DNA of 64,000 nt, taken from NCBI RefSeq assembly GCF_026340675.1, contig NZ_JAPEOX010000001.1:1-64000 (forward strand). The letters run 5' to 3'. The notes below the pieces were generated by a model. That model did not search any database and was not told the DNA's origin. It was given only the letters and a program-made list of their open reading frames with translations. Below are positions 19,071-28,196 of this stretch, piece by piece. Position 1 is the stretch's first letter; every line of letters starts with the position of its first letter. The position numbers and the translations under genes are program-made. This DNA comes from Streptomyces sp. NBC_01264 (lineage in GTDB: Bacteria > Actinomycetota > Actinomycetes > Streptomycetales > Streptomycetaceae).

Positions 19071-19974
19071 TCAGCAACTCCCGAACAACGGGGGAACCTC
19101 ACTCTACCGCGGACTCCTGGACAAGCGCACCGCCCGGCTGAGGACCCGGCGCTCCCGCCGCAAGAAGCAGCGCCGCGGCATACCGTCCAAGAACGCCATC
19201 CCGAACATGCGGCCGGTCCACACCCGCCCCCGCGAGGCAGAGGCCAGACAACGAGCAGGGCACTGGGAGGGCGACCTCATCGTCGGAAAGGCACAGGCCT
19301 CCGCGATCGGCACCCTGGTCGACCGTGCCACCCGCTACGTCCGGCTCATCCACCTGCCCCAAGGCTGGAAAGCTCCGCAGGTCCGCGACGCGCTCGTCGC
19401 CCAGACCGCCGCCTGGCCCGCCTCGCTGCGGCGCACGCTCACCTGGGACCAGGGCCGAGAGCTCTACCACCATGAGGAAATAGAGGACCTCACCGGATTC
19501 CGGATCTACTTCTGCGACCCCCACTCGCCCTGGCAGCGAGGCACCAACGAGAACACAAACGGACTGCTCCGCGAGTACTTCCCGAAAGGCACGAACCTCT
19601 ACCACTACACCGCCCGCGACCTCGCGCAAGTCGAACGTGAGCTCAACGAGCGCCCCCGTCTGGTCCTCGGAGACCGAACACCGGCCGAGGCCATGAGACG
19701 CTGGTCAAGAGAACTCGCCTACTGCTGAGTCGCAACGATCAGTGGAAACCGCCGAAGAACCATGGGCCAAAAGGTACAGATCGGGCACAGTATCGCTGCT
19801 TTCGCTCAGTAGCGGGGATGCAGAACCGTTTCCCGCGCCGCGCTGGTTGGCGATGCTAGCGGCGGCGTGCCGGGCACCTACTGGCCATACAGCCAACCTT
19901 CCGGGCAGGCCATCCGACACCACACGCCGGTTGAGATGGTGCGTCAGGGCATGCTGGGGCCCGTTCTGGTCCTG

Positions 19975-20768
19975 TGCTCAGGCTGTGGCGGGCAGGCCGG
20001 TGGCGCCGGTGATCTGGTTCCAGATGGTGAAGCGGACCCTCATTTCGAAGCGGTACCGGCCGGCGGCCATGAGGTGGCGGTGGGGCCGGAAGTGGGGTGA
20101 GATCCCGGTGAACGCGGACAGGAAGCGTTGCGCCCCGCCGACGCTGCGGACTCCTTTCATCGCGCGTTCACGCTGCCTCGTCGGCTGGTGCGAGTTCTCC
20201 GCCCGGTTGTTCAACCCCTTGTGGGTGCGGTGCTCCACCGAGGGCATCACCTCCCGGTGCGCAGCCCCGTAAGAGCGGAGCTTGTCCGTGACAACCACCC
20301 TGGGGACCTGCCCGGTGGTGGCGAGGAGCCGGCGGAAGAAACGCCTGGCCGCAGCCTTGTCGCGGCGGTTCTGGACCAGGATGTCGAGGACGTTCCCCGT
20401 CGGCATCGACGGCCCGCCACAGGTACTTCTGGACCCCGCAGATCTTGATGAACACCTCGTCGAGGTGCCACTTGTCGCCGGGCTGCGGGCCTGCGGCGCA
20501 GGGCGTTGGCGTATGTCTGCCCGAACTTCAGACACCACCGCCGGACCGTTTCGCAGGAGACGACGATGTCGCGCTCGAGCATCATCTCCTCCGCCTCACG
20601 CAAGGAGAGCGGGAAACGGAAATACAGCCACACACAGTGCGAAATGATCTCCACCGGGTAGCGGTGGTTCGCGTACGGCGACACCACAGACGACACGGTC
20701 GAGTCCCTCCCCGAACCGGACAACCCGAAGATCATCCCACCCCCACCCGGATAACGTGACAGCGCGCC
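19975..20768 (-). pseudogene. IS6-family transposase with two frameshifts
   Basis: The right end (ATAACGTGACAGCGCGCC) is present; the left terminal repeat is absent. Homology passes from the frame of 20735 (HRYPVEIISHCVWLYFRFPL) to another frame (VAPRRGVHQ region) near 20485 and back near 20400 (GNVLDILVQNRRDKAAARRF). An indel at each point inactivates the gene. Confidence 0.8.
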
Positions 20769-20935
20769 CTGAACCCCACCGGCGCCGGCCGAAAACGCTG
20801 GACCACCGCTGGAAGCGAGCCCTTCAGGCCTTCGACATCGCCTTCAACGCACGCCTCACCAGCAAGCGAATCTGACCTACAAAGCAACCACGGTTACACC
20901 GTCTACTGGACAGACCCGCCCGCCACTGAACCCCC
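20769..20935 (+). pseudogene. IS256-family transposase, extreme C-terminus
   Basis: Reads RALNPTGAGRKRWTT, then after a 1-base shift RWKRALQAFDIAFNARLTSK and stop at about 20874. This matches the end of actinobacterial IS256 transposases. The bases that follow to 20935 carry no gene and are probably the IS end. Confidence 0.55.
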
Positions 20936-20947
20936 AACAACACCAAA

Positions 20948-21265
20948 ACCACCGTTAACTTTACGGACCCGGTCGGCGACTCGTACGACAACGCCCTCGC
21001 AGAGAACCTGTGGACCCTCATCAAGAGCGAGGCCATCCGCGGCCGCATCTTCACCACCCGCGCCGACGCCAACCAAGCCCTCTTCGAATACATCGACGGC
21101 TTCTACAACACCACCCGAATCCAAAAGCGCCTCGGCTACCTCAGCCCTATCGAGTACGAGGAGAAGCACCAACCAACCAGGCAGCCACCGAACGAGCGAA
21201 CCTGAACACCCATCAACCCATCACGACCAGCTGATCAGTACCTCCCACTCACCGGGGGAGCCTCA
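20948..21265 (+). pseudogene. IS3 orfB C-terminal fragment, relative of IS3-c
   Basis: Encodes GDSYDNALAENLWTLIKSEA and GFYNTTRIQKRLGYLSPIEY, then a frameshift near 21170. It ends with the terminal repeat ACCGGGGGAGCCTCA. Related to but distinct from IS3-c. Confidence 0.75.
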
Positions 21266-21591
21266 GCCTGATCAGCCCACCGGTCGGTGCCCGCGGCCCT
21301 GATGGTCGCCGAGTTCGCCTCGACGGCCCGCTGGACGGTCGAAGCGACCGTGCCGAGCTGGGGCAGGAAGACGCCCATGCCGACGCCGGCCTGCTGGAGC
21401 AGGACGAGCTGGCGGGCCATCTGCGGCCAGTCCTCCCCCTTCATCAGGTCGCCGAGCACCAGGCGTCCAGGACCGGGCGCAGCTGTGCCTCGGCCCAGCC
21501 CGGGGCGAGACCTACGGCGGCACCTGTGCCCGCCGCCGCCCGGGGCATGCTGCCCCGTACCGAAGTGCAGACGGTCACTTCGCGCCGCGGA
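21266..21591 (-). pseudogene. Unrecognised gene fragment
   Basis: The minus strand reads LGDLMKGEDWPQMARQLVLL and QQAGVGMGVFLPQLGTVAST, a helical segment, with a probable frameshift near 21470 (upstream GAAVGLAPGWAEAQLRPVLD). It resembles repeats in actinobacterial mobilisation or conjugation proteins, but I cannot name the family. It is cut by IS ends on both sides. Confidence 0.4.
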
Positions 21592-21622
21592 TGAGGTTCC
21601 CCCGTTGTTCGGGAGTTGCTGA

Positions 21623-22540
21623 TTAGCTGGTCAGGAGGGGTTGACGGGTGTTCAGGTTCGCTGGTTCGGCCGTCGCCTGGTTGGCGTAGTGCTTCTCTTC
21701 GTACTCGATCGGGCTGAGGAAGCCGAGCCGTTCCTGGATGCGACGGGAGTTGTAGAAGCCATCGATGTACTCGAAGAGCGCGAGGTTCGCCTCAGCCCGG
21801 GTGGTGAAGGTCCGGCCACGGAGGCCCTCGGTTTTGATGAGCATCCAGAGGTTCTCCGCGAGAGCGTTATCGTATGAGTCGCCGATCGAGCCCATGGACG
21901 CTTCAACTCCAGCTCTCATTAGCCGGGTTGTGAGCTTGATAGACGTGTATTGACAGCCGTGGTCCGCGTGATGAATCAGCTGGCCGGGCTCGACCTCGCG
22001 GGACGCGAGGGCGTACTCCAGGGTGGTCAGCACCAGGTCGGCGTCCGCGCGGGCGGAAGTCTCCCAGGCGACCACCCGGCGGGAGAAGGCGTCGCGGATC
22101 GCCGAGAGCCACAGAGGCCCCTCACCGGTGGAGATCATGGTGAGGTCGGTGACCCACAACCGGTTCGGAGCCGGTGCGGTGAAGTCCCTGTTGACCAGGT
22201 CCGGGGCCAGGGTGGCCTTCGGGTCCCGGCGCGTGAAGCCCTTGCGCCGTGGGCTGACCCCCGCGATGTCGGCCTCGCGCATCAGGCGCTCGACCCGCTT
22301 GCGGCCCACGTGGACACCCTCACGCTTGAGGACGGCGTGTACCCGCGGCGAGCCGTAGTTGCCGCCGGAATCCGCGTGGATCTCTTTGATCCGCTCGGTC
22401 AGCTCGACGTCACGGCGCCTTCGCTCGCACGGCTCGGCCTCTGCACGGCGCCAGCGGTAGTAGGTGGAGGAGGGGATGTGCAGTTCCCGAAGTACGCACT
22501 CGACTCCCAGGCACGGGTGCTCGTCAACGAGCGCCGTCAC
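21623..22540 (-). CDS. IS3-c orfB transposase (copy 2)
   Basis: 305 aa, same translation as copy 1 with all three catalytic residues. The GTG start overlaps the orfA stop. Confidence 0.9.
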   Translation of the reverse strand: MTALVDEHPCLGVECVLRELHIPSSTYYRWRRAEAEPCERRRRDVELTERIKEIHADSGGNYGSPRVHAVLKREGVHVGRKRVERLMREADIAGVSPRRKGFTRRDPKATLAPDLVNRDFTAPAPNRLWVTDLTMISTGEGPLWLSAIRDAFSRRVVAWETSARADADLVLTTLEYALASREVEPGQLIHHADHGCQYTSIKLTTRLMRAGVEASMGSIGDSYDNALAENLWMLIKTEGLRGRTFTTRAEANLALFEYIDGFYNSRRIQERLGFLSPIEYEEKHYANQATAEPANLNTRQPLLTS

Positions 22541-22845
22541 CTGGGCCGGGTCGGGTCGAGTTGCGCCGCGAAAAACGCCGAGGCCGTCCGCAGTACGTCG
22601 TTGGCCCGCTTGAGCTGGACATTCTCCTTGCGCAGGGCCGCGAGCTCGGCGCGTTCGTCGGTGGTGAGCCGGTCATCGCGTTCGCCGGCATCCGCCTCCG
22701 CCTGGCGGATCCACCCGCGCAGGGCCTCGGGATGCACGCCGAAGTCGACAGCCAGCTTCTTGATCTGGGGCTTCGGCTCCGCGGTGCGATACATCCGTAC
22801 CGCACGCTCACGCAACTCGAGCGAGTATTTCCGGGGTGCAGCCAT
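22537..22845 (-). CDS. IS3-c orfA (copy 2)
   Basis: 102 aa, same translation as copy 1. Confidence 0.88.
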   Translation of the reverse strand: MAAPRKYSLELRERAVRMYRTAEPKPQIKKLAVDFGVHPEALRGWIRQAEADAGERDDRLTTDERAELAALRKENVQLKRANDVLRTASAFFAAQLDPTRPR

Positions 22846-22914
22846 GGCCACTGGTCCTCTCATGAGTCCCATCTGACCCGATGTCAACACTCTCCGCATC
22901 CCGGGGGAACCTCA

Positions 22915-23185
22915 GGACACCACCCTCACGCACGGGGCTCTGGACGCCAGCCGTCGACGAAACCGGCGGACTGGCCCGAGGCCAGGCCCAGCTCGACGCA
23001 GTATCGGTCGGCCACGCTGCCGACAAGGCGGTTTTGCGGTGGCAGGAGGGAATGAGACACCTTTCGATCAACCATCATCCTGGCATGCCCACGCTATATC
23101 CAACGCTGGCACTCTGGCCCCAGACGCCCGACACCTGAGACCGCGCCCGAGCAGGACGCCGTCCATGCACCCGGAGGAGTGACCT
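22915..23185. promoter_or_regulatory. Leader region of the PI-PLC gene
   Basis: There is no gene of its own. GGAGGAG at 23173-23179 lies 6 nt before GTG 23186. It contains the 19-bp sequence described at 23079. The promoter must lie here, but I cannot place -10/-35 hexamers with confidence. Confidence 0.5.
23079..23097. repeat. 19-bp exact repeat, copy 1
   Basis: CCTGGCATGCCCACGCTAT, present again at 60794-60812. No IS end recognised in either place accounts for it. Confidence 0.7.
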
Positions 23186-23502
23186 GTGTCCACACTGCTC
23201 AGACACGCCCTGCCCCGGAGAGGAACCGCGTTATCCCGCCTCCTCGTCCTGGTGGCCACGCTAGCCATGGCCTGGATGCCCACAGCCGGACCGGTCCACG
23301 CCAACGGCCGGCCGGCGCCCAGTGAGGTGCGCCTCGACTCATGGATGGCGGATCTGGCTCCGCGGCTCACCGGCACTCCACTCAACCGGATCGCCATTCC
23401 CGGCAGTCACGACGCCGGTTCCTGGAGCATCACTGAGGTTCCCCCGGGATGCGGAGAGTGTTGACATCGGGTCAGATGGGACTCATGAGAGGACCAGTGG
23501 CC

Positions 23503-23811
23503 ATGGCTGCACCCCGGAAATACTCGCTCGAGTTGCGTGAGCGTGCGGTACGGATGTATCGCACCGCGGAGCCGAAGCCCCAGATCAAGAAGCTGGCTGT
23601 CGACTTCGGCGTGCATCCCGAGGCCCTGCGCGGGTGGATCCGCCAGGCGGAGGCGGATGCCGGCGAACGCGATGACCGGCTCACCACCGACGAACGCGCC
23701 GAGCTCGCGGCCCTGCGCAAGGAGAATGTCCAGCTCAAGCGGGCCAACGACGTACTGCGGACGGCCTCGGCGTTTTTCGCGGCGCAACTCGACCCGACCC
23801 GGCCCAGGTGA
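23503..23811 (+). CDS. IS3-c orfA (copy 3)
   Basis: 102 aa, same translation as copy 1. Confidence 0.88.
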   Translation: MAAPRKYSLELRERAVRMYRTAEPKPQIKKLAVDFGVHPEALRGWIRQAEADAGERDDRLTTDERAELAALRKENVQLKRANDVLRTASAFFAAQLDPTRPR

Positions 23812-24725
23812 CGGCGCTCGTTGACGAGCACCCGTGCCTGGGAGTCGAGTGCGTACTTCGGGAACTGCACATCCCCTCCTCCACCTACTACCGCTGGCGC
23901 CGTGCAGAGGCCGAGCCGTGCGAGCGAAGGCGCCGTGACGTCGAGCTGACCGAGCGGATCAAAGAGATCCACGCGGATTCCGGCGGCAACTACGGCTCGC
24001 CGCGGGTACACGCCGTCCTCAAGCGTGAGGGTGTCCACGTGGGCCGCAAGCGGGTCGAGCGCCTGATGCGCGAGGCCGACATCGCGGGGGTCAGCCCACG
24101 GCGCAAGGGCTTCACGCGCCGGGACCCGAAGGCCACCCTGGCCCCGGACCTGGTCAACAGGGACTTCACCGCACCGGCTCCGAACCGGTTGTGGGTCACC
24201 GACCTCACCATGATCTCCACCGGTGAGGGGCCTCTGTGGCTCTCGGCGATCCGCGACGCCTTCTCCCGCCGGGTGGTCGCCTGGGAGACTTCCGCCCGCG
24301 CGGACGCCGACCTGGTGCTGACCACCCTGGAGTACGCCCTCGCGTCCCGCGAGGTCGAGCCCGGCCAGCTGATTCATCACGCGGACCACGGCTGTCAATA
24401 CACGTCTATCAAGCTCACAACCCGGCTAATGAGAGCTGGAGTTGAAGCGTCCATGGGCTCGATCGGCGACTCATACGATAACGCTCTCGCGGAGAACCTC
24501 TGGATGCTCATCAAAACCGAGGGCCTCCGTGGCCGGACCTTCACCACCCGGGCTGAGGCGAACCTCGCGCTCTTCGAGTACATCGATGGCTTCTACAACT
24601 CCCGTCGCATCCAGGAACGGCTCGGCTTCCTCAGCCCGATCGAGTACGAAGAGAAGCACTACGCCAACCAGGCGACGGCCGAACCAGCGAACCTGAACAC
24701 CCGTCAACCCCTCCTGACCAGCTAA
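23808..24725 (+). CDS. IS3-c orfB transposase (copy 3)
   Basis: 305 aa, same translation as copy 1; DDE residues intact. Confidence 0.9.
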   Translation: MTALVDEHPCLGVECVLRELHIPSSTYYRWRRAEAEPCERRRRDVELTERIKEIHADSGGNYGSPRVHAVLKREGVHVGRKRVERLMREADIAGVSPRRKGFTRRDPKATLAPDLVNRDFTAPAPNRLWVTDLTMISTGEGPLWLSAIRDAFSRRVVAWETSARADADLVLTTLEYALASREVEPGQLIHHADHGCQYTSIKLTTRLMRAGVEASMGSIGDSYDNALAENLWMLIKTEGLRGRTFTTRAEANLALFEYIDGFYNSRRIQERLGFLSPIEYEEKHYANQATAEPANLNTRQPLLTS

Positions 24726-26040
24726 TCAGCAACTCCCGAACAACGGGGGAACCTCACACCGCACGATCGGGGCAGTGCCGTACCGGCTACATCTACGACC
24801 TGGCCACGAGCTTCCCGCAGTTGGCGGCGAGCGTCGCGAGGACCCAGCGCGTACCGGTTGCCGAGCAGCTCTCAGGCGGATCCCGCTACCTGGACCTTCG
24901 CCTGTGCAAGCAGGATGGCCGATGGTTCACGTACCACGGCTCTCCCTTGGGCACCCCGTTCTTCGAGCCGAATGGTGACGCCGAGCAGATCGCGCGATGG
25001 ATCACCGGGCACCCTTCGGAAGTAGTCATCGTCAGCCTGTCCGTCACCGCTCCCGCCGGGGAACTGTCAGCGGCCACCGCAGACGCGTACGAGCGTCTGG
25101 CCGGCGTCGTCGGTACGGCGAGGCTCGCACCTCAGCCACAGTTCTCCCCTTCATCCACCTACGGCAGCCTCCTGGCCGCGGGCAAGAACGTGATCCTCGT
25201 CGACGGCTCGGGGCTCGCCGGGCGGAACTGGGTCTGGAGTGCTCCGGCCGTCTCGTCCGACCGGGGCAGCTATCCTGCGGACAGCCCGCCGGCCGGCAAC
25301 TACCTCAGGGACTTCGCCAGCCCCAGGGCACTGTTCGACGAGACCATCGCACGCGACCAGGCGGCACTGGCAGCGGACCCCGGAGCCGAAGCGGGGAAGT
25401 TCTTCGTCATGGCCGGGATCATCCAACCGGACACTCTCCTCGGCCTGGCCGGTCTGCAGCAGAGCTTCACGGCGCTCCCCGACTCCATGACCTGCGCGTC
25501 CGGCACATTCTACGACCCCCGCAACGGCGGAGAGTGCTGGTCGTGTCCAGCCGGGTACATACGCAACATCACGCCCGTCACCGAAGGCAACGCGTGCTGG
25601 CTGCCCAGCCGGGCGGTGAGCACCGCCGCGACGTACGTGCGCAACGAGACCTGGGCATGGAACTGTCCCCCGGGGACCTTCTGGGACCCCCGCATGGATT
25701 CCTTTCCCTGGCGCGGGCAGTGCTGGTCCTGCCCTGCTGACTACCTGCGCAACATCACCCCCGTCACCAGCTCCAATGCCTGCTGGCGCATGATTCCGAT
25801 CCGCTACGCGCCAGCGGGCCCCCACGGCCCCTCCGGCATCACCCGCGCGTTCCTGCTGGAGCGCGCCGCCTCGTTCAACGGGCTCCTGTACCAGCGGCTG
25901 ACCGGCCCCTGGAAGGCCCCAGGGCTCAGGCAGCACCTCAACATCGTCGCTGCAGACGACGTTACCGGCGCCCCCGACGGTCTCCGGCCGGGCGACCTGG
26001 CCCGAGCGATCATCGCCTACAACACCCTCTGAGCCGCACT

Positions 26041-26076
26041 CCGGAACGGGCAGACCGCCGGCCTGCCCGTTCCCGG
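26041..26076 (+). terminator. Hairpin after the PI-PLC gene
   Basis: CCGGAACGGGCAG pairs with CTGCCCGTTCCCGG, 9 bp after the stop. Confidence 0.75.
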
Positions 26077-26089
26077 ACCACCGGGATGA

Positions 26090-26190
26090 CAGGGCGGCTT
26101 GCAAGTTCCGGGACCGTGGGGTTTGGCCGGGCCGGGGGCGGTGTGAGAGGACGGTTCGTGACTGGATGTCCATTCCGGTTGAGGCTCGGG
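26090..26190 (+). mobile_element. ISAs1-family left-end remnant
   Basis: CAGGGCGGCTTGCAAGTTCCG matches the left terminal repeat of the element at 10457. Only about 100 bp remain before IS5 sequence. Confidence 0.6.
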
Positions 26191-26219
26191 CAGGGGCTGC
26201 TGGTCTCGGTGCTCGGCGG

Positions 26220-27025
26220 CTACTGCTTCCTGGTGAAACTGCCGGCGTCGACCTCGGTGAGGACACCGAGCTTGACCAGGCGTTTCAGTTTGGCGCGAGT
26301 GCCCTCGATGTTCTTCGGAAGCAGTTCGTGGTCGAGGGCCTGGCAGACGTCGCGGGCTCGGACGGGTCCCGTGGCCTCGTTGAAGACGGCGAGGATGCGG
26401 GGGTAGTCCGGATGCTCGGGCAGCTCGGTCGAGTCGGCTCGGGCGGGGATCCGGTCGGCGAGGGCGGTGATGGTCTTCCGGGTGATCGCGAGGTGTTCGA
26501 GGTGGGTCTCGGCCTCTCGCAGCCGGGCCTGCAGTTCGTTGATCTGGGCGCGGAGGCCGTCGGCCAGGGCCCGGGCGGCGTTCTCCTGGATGCCGAGCGC
26601 ATCGAGCAGGGGCTGGACGTTCACGCGGTCACCGCGTGCGGTTCGCGCCAGGTGGGGGGTGTTCGCGCCGGTGAGACGGCGGGCCATGGTGTGGGTCATG
26701 GCCCAGTAGACGCGGGAGGCGGAGGAGGCGGGGCGGTGTTCGTAGTCGCGGACCAGGCGCCGGTGCAGTATCAGGATTCCGTAGGTCTGCTCGACCCTCC
26801 ACCGCTTCGGCTGCGGGACGAACCCCGTCTCCTGCGGGTTGCGTACGACGATCTCGACGTCGATGTCCAGGCCGGCTCCATGCGCGACGACCTGGTTCTT
26901 GAATCCCTGGTCGACCAGAGCTTTGCGGACGGTGCCGCCGGCGTTCTCGGCGACCCGGTCCAGCAGGGAGATGCCCGCGGCGTTGTCGTGCGCGCTCGCG
27001 GCCAGCACGATGACGGCGATGACCC
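26220..27025 (-). pseudogene. IS5-type transposase C-terminus fused to accessory ORF
   Basis: Starts inside the DDE core (VLAASAHDNAAGISLLDRVA) and has FVPQPKRWRVEQTYGILILH (Glu region). It then runs without a stop into a second domain: coiled coil (AQINELQARLREAETHLEHL) plus a winged-helix-like tail (KRLVKLGVLTEV). In the full copy at 55624 these are two separate ORFs. The N-terminal half is replaced by IS6 copy B at 27026. Confidence 0.75.
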
Positions 27026-27891
27026 GGTGCTGTCACGTTGTTGGTGGTGTGATCGTTTGATTGCGCGTCAGGCCATGCGGGGGCCGTCGGCGGCCCGCTG
27101 CTCAGGCTGTGGCGGGCATGCCGGTGGTGCCGGTGATCTGGTTCCAGACGGCGAAGCGGATGGTCATCTCGAAGCGGTGGCGTCTGGCGGTCATGAGGTG
27201 GCGGTGGGGGCGGAAGTCGGGTGAGATCCCGGTGAACGCGGAGAGGAAGCGTTGCGCCCCGCCGACGCTGCGGAAGCCCTTCATCGCTCGTTCACGCTGA
27301 CGGGTGGGCTGGTGGGAGTTCTCCGCCCGGTTGTTCAAGCCCTTGTGCGAACGGTGCTCGACCGAGGGCATCACCTCACGGTGCGCGGCCCCGTAGGAGC
27401 GCAGCTTGTCGGTGACGACCACCCGGGGCACCCGCCTGGTCGTGGTCAGGAGCCGGCGGAAGAAACGCCTGGCCGCAGCCTTGTCACGACGGTTCTGGAC
27501 CAGGATGTCCAGGACGTTCCCGTTCTGGTCGACGGCCCGCCACAAGTACTTCCACGCCCCGTTGATCTTGATGAAGACCTCGTCGAGGTGCCACTTGTCG
27601 CCGGGCTGCGGGCGGCGCCGGCGCAGAGCGTTGGCGTAGGCCTGACCGAACTTCAGACACCAGCGGCGGACGGTCTCGTAAAAGACGATCACGCCCCGCT
27701 CGAGCATCATCTCCTCCACCTCACGGAAGGAGAGCGGGAAGCGGAAGTACAGCCACACACAGTGCGCGATGATCTCGACCGGGTACCGGTGGTTCTTGTA
27801 CGACGGCACCACAGACGACACGAACCCCAGCCCCTCACCAGACGGACAACCCGAAGATCATCTCACCCTGCCCCGACAACGTGACAGAGCC
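27026..27891 (-). mobile_element. IS6-family element, copy B
   Basis: 866 bp, same ends as copy A. Flanks (GATGACCC and AGCTGCGC) show no duplication. Confidence 0.88.
27102..27821 (-). CDS. IS6-family DDE transposase (copy B)
   Basis: 239 aa, differing from copy A at two visible positions (VFYETV for VSYETV; KWHLDEVF for KWNLDEVF). All DDE residues are present. Probably active. Confidence 0.88.
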   Translation of the reverse strand: MSSVVPSYKNHRYPVEIIAHCVWLYFRFPLSFREVEEMMLERGVIVFYETVRRWCLKFGQAYANALRRRRPQPGDKWHLDEVFIKINGAWKYLWRAVDQNGNVLDILVQNRRDKAAARRFFRRLLTTTRRVPRVVVTDKLRSYGAAHREVMPSVEHRSHKGLNNRAENSHQPTRQRERAMKGFRSVGGAQRFLSAFTGISPDFRPHRHLMTARRHRFEMTIRFAVWNQITGTTGMPATA

Positions 27892-28196
27892 AGCTGCGCT
27901 CCTACGGGGCCGCGCACCGTGAGGTGATGCCCTCGGTCGAGCACCGTTCGCACAAGGGCTTGAACAACCGGGCGGAGAACTCCCACCAGCCCACCCGTCA
28001 GCGTGAACGAGCGATGAAGGGCTTCCGCAGCGTCGGCGGGGCGCAACGCTTCCTCTCCGCGTTCACCGGGATCTCACTCCACTTCCGCCCCCACCGCCAC
28101 CTCATGACCGCCAGACGCCACCGCTTCGAGATGACCATCCGCTTCGCCGTCTGGAACCAGATCACCGGCACCACCGGCATGCCCGCCACAGCCTGA
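27892..28196 (+). pseudogene. IS6-family transposase C-terminal fragment, inverted
   Basis: From QLRSYGAAHREVMPSVEHRS to the natural stop (GTTGMPATA) on the plus strand. It faces copy B and forms an inverted repeat of about 300 bp with it. Confidence 0.85.

Larger units (their letters stand above)
17779..19101 (+). mobile_element. IS3-c copy 1 (1323 bp)
   Basis: The ends TGAGGTTCCCCCGGGATGCG and, inverted, TGAGGTTCCCCCGTTGTTCG. The target duplication is CTC (17776-17778 and 19102-19104). The two other copies, at 21592 and 23434, have the same length and the same encoded proteins. Confidence 0.92.
17245..19728 (+). pseudogene. IS30-family transposase interrupted by IS3-c
   Basis: AAGGAG precedes ATG 17245. 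Part 1 (17245-17778) has the IS30 HTH (EGLLAGRTPGQISQEIGKHR, STVYREISRG). Part 2 (19105-19728) has the DDE core: GHWEGDLIVGK (Asp), TLTWDQGRELY (Asp), PWQRGTNENTNGLLREY (Glu). Removing IS3-c and one CTC gives ...CPETIYRALYRGLLDKRT in frame, 385 aa. The element was therefore functional until this insertion. Confidence 0.88.
17201..19752 (+). mobile_element. IS30-family element carrying a nested IS3
   Basis: The ends are GCGGTTTCCATCGGTGGTCG and, inverted, GCGGTTTCCACTGATCGTTG. It is flanked by CGAAG on both sides (17196-17200 and 19753-19757). Without the nested IS3-c copy it would be about 1226 bp. Confidence 0.85.
15032..19974 (-). pseudogene. Gene of 345 codons shattered by three ISs (adhesin Stv-like?)
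   Basis: Minus-strand blocks are 19923-19753 (possibly from 19974), 17195-16812 and 15514-15032. Removing IS30 (17201-19752, flanks CGAAG) and IS3-b (15516-16809, flanks GGA) with one target copy each fuses them in one frame: LYLLAHGSS to PSLGPRASIPQG, and ACRGGAGTGN to PVVEALSRETSAF, ending at TAA 15032. The motif order LAHGS ... IPQGRVLVTYGPPGQG ... CNGELRTVPG ... RIHILACRGG resembles the putative-adhesin Stv domain found in secreted polymorphic proteins. That family name is a tentative recollection. The C-terminal 160 residues are helical and unknown. The N-terminus may be lost to IS6 debris at 19975. Confidence 0.65.
21592..22914 (-). mobile_element. IS3-c copy 2 (1323 bp, inverted)
   Basis: Same ends as copy 1, opposite orientation. 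The target duplication is GGA (21589-21591 and 22915-22917). Confidence 0.92.
23434..24756 (+). mobile_element. IS3-c copy 3 (1323 bp)
   Basis: Same ends as copies 1 and 2. The target duplication is CAC (23431-23433 and 24757-24759). Confidence 0.92.
23186..26032 (+). pseudogene. Secreted PI-PLC-like phosphodiesterase, split by IS3-c
   Basis: Blocks are 23186-23433 and 24760-26032. Removing IS3-c and one CAC restores GSHDAGSWSIT-ARSGQCRTGY in frame, 506 aa. The signal peptide is residues 1 to about 38 (LLVLVATLAMAWMPTAGPVHA). The X-domain has the two catalytic-type His in RIAIPGSHDAGSW and FTYHGSP, plus RYLDLRLC. Such enzymes cleave phosphatidylinositol outside the cell. Between the end of the barrel core (AGIIQPDTLLGLAG) and the C-terminal helix region lies an insertion with two copies of a Cys-rich unit (GTFYDPRNGGECWSCPAGYI, then RNITPVTEGNACW). 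The downstream block (ATG 24821) lacks the first His and a signal peptide, so the split gene should be inactive. Confidence 0.82.
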
